64,000 nt of DNA from Chloroflexota bacterium (GTDB lineage: Bacteria > Chloroflexota > Anaerolineae > Aggregatilineales > Phototrophicaceae). The translations under genes and the position numbers were made by a program. Shown piece after piece: positions 8,657 through 16,017 of the stretch (position 1 is the stretch's first letter; every line of letters begins with the position of its first letter). Below the pieces are notes generated by a model. It ran no database searches, had not been told where the DNA came from, and saw only the letters and a list, made by a program, of their open reading frames with translations. The stretch covers positions 248,001-312,000 of the forward strand of contig JAIUNI010000002.1 of assembly GCA_020161935.1 (NCBI GenBank). The letters are read 5' to 3'.

Positions 8657-8988
8657 TTTGCTTCCTTATCAAGGTTCATAATTTCTACTAAATCAACTTT
8701 TTTCCAAAGGGCATTTATTGCCTTCACTCTAGAATCGAAATTCCTCGCCATATCAAAAACCAAAACAAATGGATGTAATGTAACGACACAGATTAACGAT
8801 TTTTCTTCGTCCATGCATTTGCATTTTGTGGCAGGCAATCTAGCGAGATCATCCAGATTGGGGGCTGCTGCAATTTCATCTAAGCGTTGTCTTATTTTCC
8901 ACGCCTTCTGTTCTCCGTACTTAATTGTCATCATTTGAAAAGAATTGGCCTCAGCTCGAATATCATGGGTAGCGAAGACAATTTGCAT
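8653..8988 (-). CDS. HigB/RelE-like toxin
   Basis: 111-aa basic protein in the usual size range of RelE/ParE-fold toxins, which cut mRNA at the ribosome. It starts MQIVFATHDIRAEANSF and ends with the family-like HPFVLVFDMARN...LVEIMNLDKE segment, followed by the HigA-ImmA gene with a four-base overlap. The toxin-first order is that of HigBA systems. The start at 8988 has AAAGG ten bases upstream. Similarity is recognised by pattern and context rather than by catalytic residues, so a different RelE subfamily is possible. Confidence 0.72.
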   Translation of the reverse strand: MQIVFATHDIRAEANSFQMMTIKYGEQKAWKIRQRLDEIAAAPNLDDLARLPATKCKCMDEEKSLICVVTLHPFVLVFDMARNFDSRVKAINALWKKVDLVEIMNLDKEAK

Positions 8989-9017
8989 TTGTGATTAGCC
9001 TTTGCCATTTCATATTT

Positions 9018-9086
9018 TTGTTAACCCCTTGACACCACAAAAATATTTTCATATCCTGTAATTAGGTTAACCTTTTGGGTTAACAA
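9018..9086. promoter_or_regulatory. GTTAACC operator cluster in the HigBA / Ubl divergent region
   Basis: Three related sites: TTGTTAACCC (9018-9027), the palindrome GGTTAACC (9065-9072) and GGGTTAACAA (9077-9086), which is the exact inverse of the first. The left copy runs into the -35 box of the Ubl-operon promoter and the right pair begins just after its -10 box. The HigA-ImmA protein is the natural candidate to bind here. Binding is inferred. Confidence 0.55.
9029..9057 (+). promoter_or_regulatory. Sigma-70-type promoter of the ubiquitin-like operon
   Basis: TTGACA (9029-9034), 17-bp spacer and TATCCT (9052-9057), directed toward the Ubl gene about 100 bases away. The -35 is perfect and the -10 matches four of six consensus bases. 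Confidence 0.65.
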
Positions 9087-9167
9087 AAGCAAATTTGGAA
9101 ATCCGACGGTTTAATTGTAGCACGTATAGCTAACAACCAAGATGTAAGATCAATGAAGGAGAAGATT

Positions 9168-9482
9168 GTGGATCATAATGACCTGATAGAAACAGAAGTT
9201 GAGATCATTGACCTAGAGGAATATTCCGCCCAAGGGAAGCAACCTCCAAAGGCGAAGCGATATCGTGTTCGTGTAAATAAAATCGTTGTCGTTTTCGATA
9301 TATCAGACCCCACTCGTGAACAAATCCTTGAACGAGCAGGATTGACACCTGTGAGCAATTGGTCACTACGCATTAAGACCAAACAAGGGTATCGCCTCAT
9401 TGCAGATGGAGAACACGTCGATCTCACAGCTCCAGGCGTGGAAAAATTCAAGGCACTACCACGTGATCAGACTGAAGGCTAA
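9168..9482 (+). CDS. Ubiquitin-like modifier (multi-ubiquitin family, single domain)
   Basis: First gene of a bacterial ubiquitin-like conjugation operon. The start is set at GTG 9168 because AAGGAG lies six bases before it; an ATG at 9153 without a ribosome site would add five residues. The protein has an acidic N-terminal tail, then one beta-grasp unit (YRVRVNKIVVVFDI ... REQILERAGL ... DGEHVDLTAPGVEKF) matching the Multi_ubiq family. It contains a single copy, not the tandem copies seen in many relatives. It ends directly in ...QTEG, so the C-terminal Gly is already exposed and no pro-peptide must be removed. The E2 gene starts six bases after the stop. Confidence 0.8.
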   Translation: MDHNDLIETEVEIIDLEEYSAQGKQPPKAKRYRVRVNKIVVVFDISDPTREQILERAGLTPVSNWSLRIKTKQGYRLIADGEHVDLTAPGVEKFKALPRDQTEG

Positions 9483-9488
9483 CAGATA

Positions 9489-9887
9489 ATGGAGCGACAT
9501 GACTTTCAATTGCCTCCAGAGGACATTCAATTCTTGGATGGATATGGGTGTCCGTGGGAAGCAATAGCAGACGGTTCTTTATGGGTTTTACTTCATGATT
9601 TCAAAACCCCTAAAGGCTATAACCATCGCTTTGTAATCGCGGGGATTCGCATTGAAACCGGATATCCGAACGCTGCCCTAGATATGGTGTATTTCTATCC
9701 ACATCTAGTCCGTAATGACGGCCAGGCCATTAATGCAACCAATGCTATCCAGTCAATTGATGGGAAAGAGTTTCAGCGTTGGTCGAGGCATTACACTCCA
9801 CAACATCCGTTTGTTCCCGGCGAAGACAATTTAGGGACACATATTCACGCAATTGAGGATTGGCTGATCCGCGAGTTTCGAAAGTAA
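9489..9887 (+). CDS. Prokaryotic E2 family E ubiquitin-conjugating-like protein
   Basis: 132 aa. Recognised as the prokaryotic E2 'family E' fold: N-terminal LPPEDIQFLDGYG, central GYP-N-A-LDMVYFYP and the C-terminal WSRH block (W98-S99-R100-H101) followed by PGEDNLGTHIHAIEDWL. It would receive the Ubl from the E1 and pass it to a target. The only cysteine is C21, near the N terminus and far from the E2 active-site region; S99 in WSRH is in the part of the fold where an E2 carries its nucleophile. A serine-based or otherwise noncanonical transfer is therefore possible. The next gene begins five bases after the stop. Confidence 0.8.
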   Translation: MERHDFQLPPEDIQFLDGYGCPWEAIADGSLWVLLHDFKTPKGYNHRFVIAGIRIETGYPNAALDMVYFYPHLVRNDGQAINATNAIQSIDGKEFQRWSRHYTPQHPFVPGEDNLGTHIHAIEDWLIREFRK

Positions 9888-9892
9888 ATGGT

Positions 9893-11308
9893 ATGGAAGT
9901 AACACTCTCCTTAACTACCATGCAGCATTCATTCCTTCAGCAGCATCTATTCCCCGGTGATGATTTGGAAGCTGCTGCAATTCTTCTCTGTGGGCATCGA
10001 GCCGGAAAATCCAGACACCGATTGATAGTTCATTCTGTCAATCCAATTCCTTATGACAAGTGCTCAGTTCGCACGCCATATGAGCTTACTTGGGATGTTG
10101 AGTACATTGTTCCGCTTCTTGAACTAGCTGAACAGAACAATTGGACAATTATCAAAGTTCATAGCCATCCTGGAGGGTACGAGCACTTTTCAGATGTGGA
10201 TGATGGAGGTGATCAACGATTTATTCCTGCGATTCAATCTTGGGTGGAAAAAAACGTTTACCACGGTAGTGTAATAATGCTTCCCAGCGGGCGGATGTTT
10301 GGCCGATACCTTACGATGCAGGGAGATTTTTGCCCTTACGACAAGATTGGATTGGTAGGGGATGATATTGTCTATTGGACATCAGAGGATATGAATAGTT
10401 CTGATGAGTTTGCTGCATCCCACAGACAGTTGTTTGGAGAAGAAACGTTCAGCCGATTACGCAGTTTAACTATCGCTGTGGTAGGGTGCTCAGGCACAGG
10501 AAGCCCAGTTATTGAACAATTGACTCGGTTGGGTGTAGGTGAGCTTGTGCTTGTAGATGATGATGTGGTCGAAATACGCAATCTGAATCGAATTTTGAAT
10601 ACTAGATTGTCTGATGCGGCAGCAAAACACCCTAAAACTGATGTCCTCAGCGATGCCGTCACGAGAATAGGATTAGGAACGAAAGTACAAAGTATTGACC
10701 TTAATCTTTGGAGTCCTGAGGCTATTCGAAGTGTCGCTGAGTGCGATGTAATCTTTGGTTGTATGGATACAGTAGATGGTCGTTATCTTCTGAATAGTCT
10801 TGCAACGTACTACTGTATACCTTATTTTGATTTGGGAGTTAGGATTGTCGCGAACAATAGTGATGAGAATTATGGTGACATCATTGAAATATGTGGCAGT
10901 GTTCACTATTTGAAACCCGGTCACAGTCTAATGAGTCGCCAAGTTTTTACAATGAGTGATGTTAGCGCCGCTGGTTTAGCGCGTACTGATCCAGGAGCAT
11001 ATAAACGTGATCTTCAAGATGGTTATATACGTGGAATTCCAGTTCATCGACCCGCTGTAATCAGTTTAAATATGACCGTTGCAGGACTTGCAGTGAATGA
11101 ATTGCTCGCACGGTTACATCCATTCCGTGAAGCTCTAAATCAGCACTACGACCATATCGAAGTTAGTCTACTTAGCATGGAGATGTTTGCAGCAACCAAA
11201 CCCGAACCATGCCCTATCTTATCCCCCAAGATTGGATTGGGTGACCGTGAACCACTGCTTGATCTTCCTGAGCTAAGTAGCAAAGTATATTCAAATGGAC
11301 ATCATTAA
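9893..11308 (+). CDS. JAB (JAMM) deubiquitinase - E1 (ThiF) fusion
   Basis: 471 aa from ATG 9893 (a TTG frame at 9860 would overlap the E2 gene). N-terminal JAMM metalloprotease domain (about 10-145): E26, H90-S-H92-P, S100 and D103 form the E...HxHP...SxxD zinc site. C-terminal ThiF/E1 adenylation domain (about 185-410): nucleotide loop VVGCSGTGS (197-204), LVDDDVVEIRNLNR (arginines 229 and 233) and D292. Activation and cleavage of the Ubl are thus joined in one chain. Oddities: the usual zinc CxxC of ThiF proteins is absent (GHSLMSRQ at 343-350) and no Cys lies in the 335-439 segment where the transthiolation Cys is expected. The end overlaps the DUF6527 gene by 14 bases. Confidence 0.88.
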   Translation: MEVTLSLTTMQHSFLQQHLFPGDDLEAAAILLCGHRAGKSRHRLIVHSVNPIPYDKCSVRTPYELTWDVEYIVPLLELAEQNNWTIIKVHSHPGGYEHFSDVDDGGDQRFIPAIQSWVEKNVYHGSVIMLPSGRMFGRYLTMQGDFCPYDKIGLVGDDIVYWTSEDMNSSDEFAASHRQLFGEETFSRLRSLTIAVVGCSGTGSPVIEQLTRLGVGELVLVDDDVVEIRNLNRILNTRLSDAAAKHPKTDVLSDAVTRIGLGTKVQSIDLNLWSPEAIRSVAECDVIFGCMDTVDGRYLLNSLATYYCIPYFDLGVRIVANNSDENYGDIIEICGSVHYLKPGHSLMSRQVFTMSDVSAAGLARTDPGAYKRDLQDGYIRGIPVHRPAVISLNMTVAGLAVNELLARLHPFREALNQHYDHIEVSLLSMEMFAATKPEPCPILSPKIGLGDREPLLDLPELSSKVYSNGHH

Positions 11309-11678
11309 ACGACTGCGCAGCAATATTCGTGAGTATTTACGTCCAAAATTTGGCGTAGAGTACGTTCAAGAAGATGTCCCCGAAACTCCCAAACGCAAAA
11401 CACTTTATATAGTAACTGAAGATGCAGTGTCATGGAGCGCTGCCATGCTATGTCCCTGCGGTTGTGGGGCAGTCCTACACCTCAATCTATTACCTGATGA
11501 ACGCCCTTTTTGGACGATAATACAGGATCCTGACAAACCTATTTCACTTAGTCCTTCCGTTTGGCGTAGAGTTGGATGCCAATCTCACTTCTGGTTTCGT
11601 CACGGTCGGATCTACTGGACCCAAGATCAAAAGCATACCTTCATTCGAGATTTGCGATTATTTCTTCGTCGCAAATAG
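11295..11678 (+). CDS. DUF6527 protein, Cys-rich partner of the Ubl system
   Basis: 127 aa. Matches the DUF6527 pattern known from bacterial ubiquitin-like operons: a CPCGCGAVLHLNLL block followed by a distal GCQSHFWFRHGRIYW block, which gives Cys and His ligands for a zinc site. The start ATG overlaps the JAB-E1 gene by 14 bases, so translation is coupled. Its biochemical role is not evident from the sequence; an adaptor or ligase-like role in targeting is inference from operon conservation. Confidence 0.75.
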   Translation: MDIIKRLRSNIREYLRPKFGVEYVQEDVPETPKRKTLYIVTEDAVSWSAAMLCPCGCGAVLHLNLLPDERPFWTIIQDPDKPISLSPSVWRRVGCQSHFWFRHGRIYWTQDQKHTFIRDLRLFLRRK

Positions 11679-11702
11679 CATAATCTAAGGAGAATTTCTC
11701 AC

Positions 11703-11906
11703 GTGTTTAACCTCAATCCAGTTCGAGCTTCATTCATGTTGCTATTTGCTGGAATAGCGTTAGTCCTAGCTTTTACTCCATCCGCAATAGCGATGTTAGC
11801 ACTGTTGGATTTGCAACACTGGCTAATATACGCGGCTGCCTATGTAGTTAGTGCCATTCTTGCTATCATATTTACTAGCTTGGTCTATGTTGCTCGAAAT
11901 GCGTAA
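11703..11906 (+). CDS. Small two-helix membrane protein, fifth gene of the Ubl operon
   Basis: 67 aa, starting at GTG 11703 with AGGAG ten bases upstream. Two hydrophobic segments (about 8-33 and 38-62) are joined by a short LDLQHWL turn, and there is almost no soluble part. It follows the DUF6527 gene by 24 bases on the same strand, so it is probably co-transcribed. No family is recognised. It could be a membrane effector, a target or an anchor for the conjugation machinery; these are guesses from position. Confidence 0.6.
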   Translation: MFNLNPVRASFMLLFAGIALVLAFTPSAIAMLALLDLQHWLIYAAAYVVSAILAIIFTSLVYVARNA

Positions 11907-11950
11907 GCAGCAAGCATAAATTGACCTCAACTTTTACGAATAGGCTCAAA

Positions 11951-12009
11951 CCCTACATACCCTTCATTTTCGCTGGGAAAGGCATGTAGGGTATGAACGG
12001 TATGAAGGG
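11951..12009. repeat. Interlocking inverted repeats between convergent operons
   Basis: CCCTACAT (11951-11958) pairs with ATGTAGGG (11984-11991), and ACCCTTCAT nearby pairs with ATGAAGGG (12002-12009), giving two competing hairpins. They lie between the end of the Ubl operon (+) and the end of the primase gene (-), where a terminator would be expected. There is no clear T run, so the function is uncertain. Confidence 0.4.
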
Positions 12010-12012
12010 TTT

Positions 12013-14577
12013 TCAAATAGATTCCTGAATGACAGCAACATCGTAGCGCCGCATCATATCCATCACCTCAGTAGGTTGTACGGCATATACCATGCCATCC
12101 ATCCCACGCTTGCGGCGCGTGTCATCCAGCAGGTGCAGCCGTTTGAGAATATGCCCAATCCATTGAGTATCCCCGAGTTTTTCCACCGGCTGTGCCAACA
12201 GTTTCGCCACATGCTCACGGAGTATGGCCGACTTGATCCACACAATTTCGGTTTGCCCGCGCGTGAGAATTTCCAGAGCTTGGAGCACGGCTTCCTCACG
12301 GTCACTAAGGGCCTTACCTTCACTCACCTGTTCGTCACTCGCAGCAGCCTTGGCAATCGCTTCCAGCAGTCCTTCAATCTGCCCCTGTTCCTCAAAAAAA
12401 GACGCGAGCGCAACTAGTGGCGACCAAAGTTCGCCGGAACGATTGTGCAGGGTATGAAGTTCAAGACGCTCAAAGTAGTTTCGGTACACATCCTGAAAAT
12501 AGGTCAGCGCCAACACATACAGTTGATGTCGGAGCGATGCACCATCGAAATCAGGTGGGAATGAAGGCATCTTCTTATCGGTACGGCGCATGGGGATGGC
12601 AATGCATCGGCTGGCGAGGATGTCTTCCAATCCCATAATGGCTGCCAGTATCTTGGGCGAATACACATCAAATGCCTGTGGTTTCAAATCTTCTCCTGTA
12701 ACGCGGATCGCGGGCATTCCTTGCTTGTAGCCGCTGTTCAGAAGTTGACGAATTTGCTGCATTCCCGGGTCTTTGGGGTTGTGGTAGCGTTCGGCTTCGT
12801 CAATGCCTACTGTGCAGCTCGTGTGGTGAATGAGGCGAAACATACTCGGCCCAGTCGGGTCGGAAGTCGTAATCATGTTGAAAGCCAGTGGTTGCAACAC
12901 CCGTAACACCGTGCTTTTGCCGCTGTTCTTGGGGCCGTTCAACGCCAGATAGGGATAGGCTGGGAACATCGTGTAAAAGTAGGTTCCAATCGTCCAAAGC
13001 GTCAAGATGCGACTTTCCACTGCCGAGCGAAAATCCACATAAGCGGTAAACAATTGGTGAATAGCATTGAAGACCTCGGCGGGTGTAACGCTTTCGCCGT
13101 CCAAGAAACGCCGGATGTCTTTGTAGCGCCAGCGCATGAGGAATTCAGAACCTTCTGGGATGACTCTAAGCGCAACTTCCTGTTCGTTGATCGTGATAAT
13201 CTGCTCATCTGACAGCCTGCGCAGTTCACGGGTATTGGTGACCAGGTAGGGCTGGATATTCAATTTATTCCCCTTTGTCCGTTCAATCACCGAAACCGTA
13301 ACCATCGCCACCTCGCGCCGGAATCCGAGTGCGGGTGATAGGATTGGAATGCTGTCATTGAGCACTTCGGGCATATCCTCATCGTCCCGTTGCTCTGCTT
13401 CCTCTGAATGAGCAGCCTTGAGCATGTCCATAAATGCCCGTCCCTTCACGCCAATTTTCGCCATCTGGCTCTTAAACTCTGCCAGCGCAAAGTCATCCAG
13501 TCCGGCAGCGTAGGTAAACAGTTCGCGGACGGCATCTTGTCGTTCTAGACCTTCGAGATTGGCTACTTGGTTAATTTCGGCTACTAACCAATTTTCGGCT
13601 TTATTGAGCATAGCAGTAGCATCATCTGACGAAGCATGATGCAGTACCAACCACTCATTCGCATCTTTGACACCCACAGGCGGTTTTGGAAGGTAAGTTT
13701 CGCCACGCAATGCCAGCGCGATAGACCGGCTTCGCTCAAAGGCTTCTTCGGTATTGTCCAATGCAACAAACAGCCTAGAATGGACTTTCAACTGGTTCAA
13801 TAAGTCATCCGATGCCTGCATCCCGCCAAGGGCAATCGCCGCAATTCCCCATTCTCCGAAAGTGATAGCATCAGCCTGACCTTCGACGATGACGACCTGC
13901 TCGGCCTGCGGACTGTAGAGATGATTGTAGTACGGTTGGCGCTCGCCGATGATTTCGCGCGGCGGATTGTAGTGTTTCTTGCCTTCGATGCTTCGTCCGC
14001 TGAGATAGGTCATTCGTCCGCGTTCAGCATGGATGTAGATAAGCATATTGGGTGGAAATTTTTGAATCACAGCCCGCCAGCTATCGGGCAAGTTCAGGTC
14101 AGCCAGCAGCAGGCGTTTGTCCTGCGGCATGAACCCCAATCGTGCCGCTTTGATGGTGGTCATCTGCCAGCCACGTTTCCCAGTCACATAAGCGAGTGCA
14201 GCAGGCGTATTTAGAAGCGTATCGTGCAAACGCTGGATCAGTTGACGTTCTGCCCATGCTGGAGACTTCTTGAAATTGCTGTTCTCCTCCAGCGTAATAC
14301 CCGCACGCTCCGCCAGATAACGCACAACTACCATGAACTGTGCTGCGTCGCGGTTATTCCATGCACCGAGTGACAGCACATGCCGTCCGACAAAATCGAA
14401 CACATCTCCTTGTTCACCACGTGAATTCCAAAAATAAAAGCCAGTGTGGGGAGCAACAACCAAGCTGTCATGTTCGACACCGATGAAACGCGAACCTGAT
14501 TTTCTCAACGGAAACTTTTCTGCGACCACTTCTTCAATGGGATTATGGGAGCGAATCTGCTCTAGATCCAATGTCAT
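12013..14577 (-). CDS. Plasmid/ICE-type primase-helicase (zinc-less CHC2, Toprim, P-loop ATPase)
   Basis: 854 aa from ATG 14577, chosen because GGAGG lies nine bases before it (the frame is open to 14646). Residues 1-100 follow the DnaG CHC2 layout (RFIGVEHDSLVV...FYFWNSRGEQGDVFDFV) but the zinc-binding Cys/His set is lost. Toprim domain about 225-300 with E232 (VVIVEGQADA) and D274, where the usual DxD reads DNT. The C-terminal half is an ATPase: Walker A GPKNSGKST (548-556) and Walker B VGIDEAE (590-596), as in helicases fused to primases in plasmids and phages. It is downstream of parA and parB on the same strand, so it probably primes replication of the same element. Confidence 0.8.
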   Translation of the reverse strand: MTLDLEQIRSHNPIEEVVAEKFPLRKSGSRFIGVEHDSLVVAPHTGFYFWNSRGEQGDVFDFVGRHVLSLGAWNNRDAAQFMVVVRYLAERAGITLEENSNFKKSPAWAERQLIQRLHDTLLNTPAALAYVTGKRGWQMTTIKAARLGFMPQDKRLLLADLNLPDSWRAVIQKFPPNMLIYIHAERGRMTYLSGRSIEGKKHYNPPREIIGERQPYYNHLYSPQAEQVVIVEGQADAITFGEWGIAAIALGGMQASDDLLNQLKVHSRLFVALDNTEEAFERSRSIALALRGETYLPKPPVGVKDANEWLVLHHASSDDATAMLNKAENWLVAEINQVANLEGLERQDAVRELFTYAAGLDDFALAEFKSQMAKIGVKGRAFMDMLKAAHSEEAEQRDDEDMPEVLNDSIPILSPALGFRREVAMVTVSVIERTKGNKLNIQPYLVTNTRELRRLSDEQIITINEQEVALRVIPEGSEFLMRWRYKDIRRFLDGESVTPAEVFNAIHQLFTAYVDFRSAVESRILTLWTIGTYFYTMFPAYPYLALNGPKNSGKSTVLRVLQPLAFNMITTSDPTGPSMFRLIHHTSCTVGIDEAERYHNPKDPGMQQIRQLLNSGYKQGMPAIRVTGEDLKPQAFDVYSPKILAAIMGLEDILASRCIAIPMRRTDKKMPSFPPDFDGASLRHQLYVLALTYFQDVYRNYFERLELHTLHNRSGELWSPLVALASFFEEQGQIEGLLEAIAKAAASDEQVSEGKALSDREEAVLQALEILTRGQTEIVWIKSAILREHVAKLLAQPVEKLGDTQWIGHILKRLHLLDDTRRKRGMDGMVYAVQPTEVMDMMRRYDVAVIQESI

Positions 14578-14715
14578 CTTCAAAAACCTCCGGGTATAAG
14601 CAAAGCTGAATAAAGGTCGTGTGAAAAAAGCACGACAAAAGTTCAAAAATCAGTTGCAGGAGAACGGAGGTTGTGATACATTGTAAGTGCTGATGTCACA
14701 TATGTACCACTGCCT

Positions 14716-14748
14716 GCCGCCCACCTGTTTCACGCAACGTGGGCTTTT
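14716..14748 (+). terminator. Hairpin with T-rich tail between parB-like and primase genes
   Basis: GCCCAC ... GTGGGC arms enclose CTGTTTCACGCAAC and are followed by a T/C-rich run on the plus strand. No plus-strand gene precedes it, so it may stop antisense transcription. The loop also contains GTTTCACG, half of a classic parS site, so a ParB-related role cannot be excluded. Confidence 0.35.
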
Positions 14749-14790
14749 TCTTTCTTTGGGGGACTGCGTATGTGTTTCACAAGAGCCTCC

Positions 14791-14816
14791 AAAAGGTTGT
14801 TCTGGAACAACCTTTT
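14791..14816. terminator. Perfect 12-bp inverted repeat at the end of parB-like gene
   Basis: AAAAGGTTGTTC-TG-GAACAACCTTTT is a perfect stem with a two-base centre. It overlaps the last bases of the parB-like gene (stop 14815-14817) and ends in TTTT on either strand, so it is most likely the terminator of parAB. Confidence 0.65.
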
Positions 14817-16017
14817 ACTCATTACCCAAGTAGCGTTCGGTCTCCAATAGAAGTTTGTACATGGCTTGGACTCTTGCCTTTGCCATGTTGAGATCACCCT
14901 CTTGAAGCAGTAAAGCACGCGCGATGTCTTGCGCTGAAGTTGCGCTGATAGTTTGAGTTACTCTCGCGATTTTGATGGCAGATGGAGAGAGTTTTTCATT
15001 CTCATCGGTTTCATTCGTATTGCCGTCATCACTTTGGCATAGATCACGCACCTGTTTGCTGCTCAAGTCGAAATCTATGATTTGACGAACAATTTCTATG
15101 TGAAACTCACTAGGGAGCGATAACAGATAACGAAGTTTTTTCTCATCAATATCATGTCGATCTGCCAATTCCATCGCTTCGTCCGACAGGTGGAGTAGAG
15201 CTTTCAGGCGACTAAATCGAGCTTTATCAATCCCTCCCATTGCACTCAGAATTGATTCTGTGTATTCACGTTTGCCACGCAGATCAAGTTCAAGCGCCTG
15301 ACGATAGAAATCATTCGATACTGCCTGAGAAGGGATTTCATGTCCATGCACGGTCAGCAATAGCAGCGCCGCCTGTCTCGCAAGTGCTATTGCTGACAGC
15401 CCTGCACGGGCGGTGTTTTCTTTCGCCTGCCGAAAAACTGATGACCGCTCGGCGGGGATGATGATGCAGGGGATCATGCCATCACCACTGTAGTTCGTGA
15501 TGAAGTCACGCAGCAACCATGTTGCCCAGTAGCGGCGTTCGCCTGTCTCGATACGGAATTGCTGCGTAACGCCCTGTGAGACATCTACAACAGTTAGCGG
15601 ATTGACTTGCCCATCGTCCCGGATCGTGACTGCAAGGTTGACGAGATCATGCAAAAGCTGTTCTTCTGGCGAAAGATGCGCCGATGGGTCTTCTTCTTTC
15701 TCATCATCTGGGTTAGGCAGCAATTCCAATACATTGTTGAAGGGTCGCCCACGTTGACGAGCGGCCACTTGTACCAGTTGGACGAGTTCTCTGAGCGCCT
15801 GCGTCGGCGTGAGACGATTGTTGTGAAAAGCAAAATGCAGTTGTTCGGGTAGAACCCGACGCGGTTGAATAGGATCAGGTCGCACCATCTCCAAGAGGAG
15901 CCGTTCGACACGAATACTGTTGTCCTCGAATTGCTGTGGATTGCCCAGCAGCAATTCTTCCGTCACACCACCCAGCAGTTCATCAATCCGCTGGGTCTGA
16001 TTCTTCGGCGGCATCAT
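14815..16017 (-). CDS. ParB-like partition / nucleoid-binding protein
   Basis: 400 aa. It follows parA with a four-base overlap, the standard parAB arrangement. N-terminal ParB/Srx-type domain (about 35-200): I-RDDGQVNPLTVVDV... and RIETGERRYWATWLL, the GERR(Y/R) motif that binds CTP and makes the clamp in ParB proteins. A central helix-turn-helix region (about 210-300, AMGGIDKARFSRLKALLHLSDEAMELADRHDI) would read the centromere site. An acidic linker and a C-terminal helical part follow. An insertion of about 50 residues rich in Asp/Glu (around 105-120) lies inside the first domain. Chromosomal versus plasmid type cannot be decided, but the neighbours favour an element. Confidence 0.85.
   Translation of the reverse strand: MMPPKNQTQRIDELLGGVTEELLLGNPQQFEDNSIRVERLLLEMVRPDPIQPRRVLPEQLHFAFHNNRLTPTQALRELVQLVQVAARQRGRPFNNVLELLPNPDDEKEEDPSAHLSPEEQLLHDLVNLAVTIRDDGQVNPLTVVDVSQGVTQQFRIETGERRYWATWLLRDFITNYSGDGMIPCIIIPAERSSVFRQAKENTARAGLSAIALARQAALLLLTVHGHEIPSQAVSNDFYRQALELDLRGKREYTESILSAMGGIDKARFSRLKALLHLSDEAMELADRHDIDEKKLRYLLSLPSEFHIEIVRQIIDFDLSSKQVRDLCQSDDGNTNETDENEKLSPSAIKIARVTQTISATSAQDIARALLLQEGDLNMAKARVQAMYKLLLETERYLGNE

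Noticed and set aside
14716..14748. Possible parS site (GTTTCACG...CAACGTGG)
   Set aside because: Only one half matches the classic parS; the second arm does not, and the hairpin plus T-rich tail is explained as a terminator-like structure.
14805..14816. LexA-type SOS box near the end of the parB-like gene
   Set aside because: The half sites are in the order GTTC...GAAC, the reverse of the GAAC...GTTC LexA box; the long perfect stem fits a terminator.
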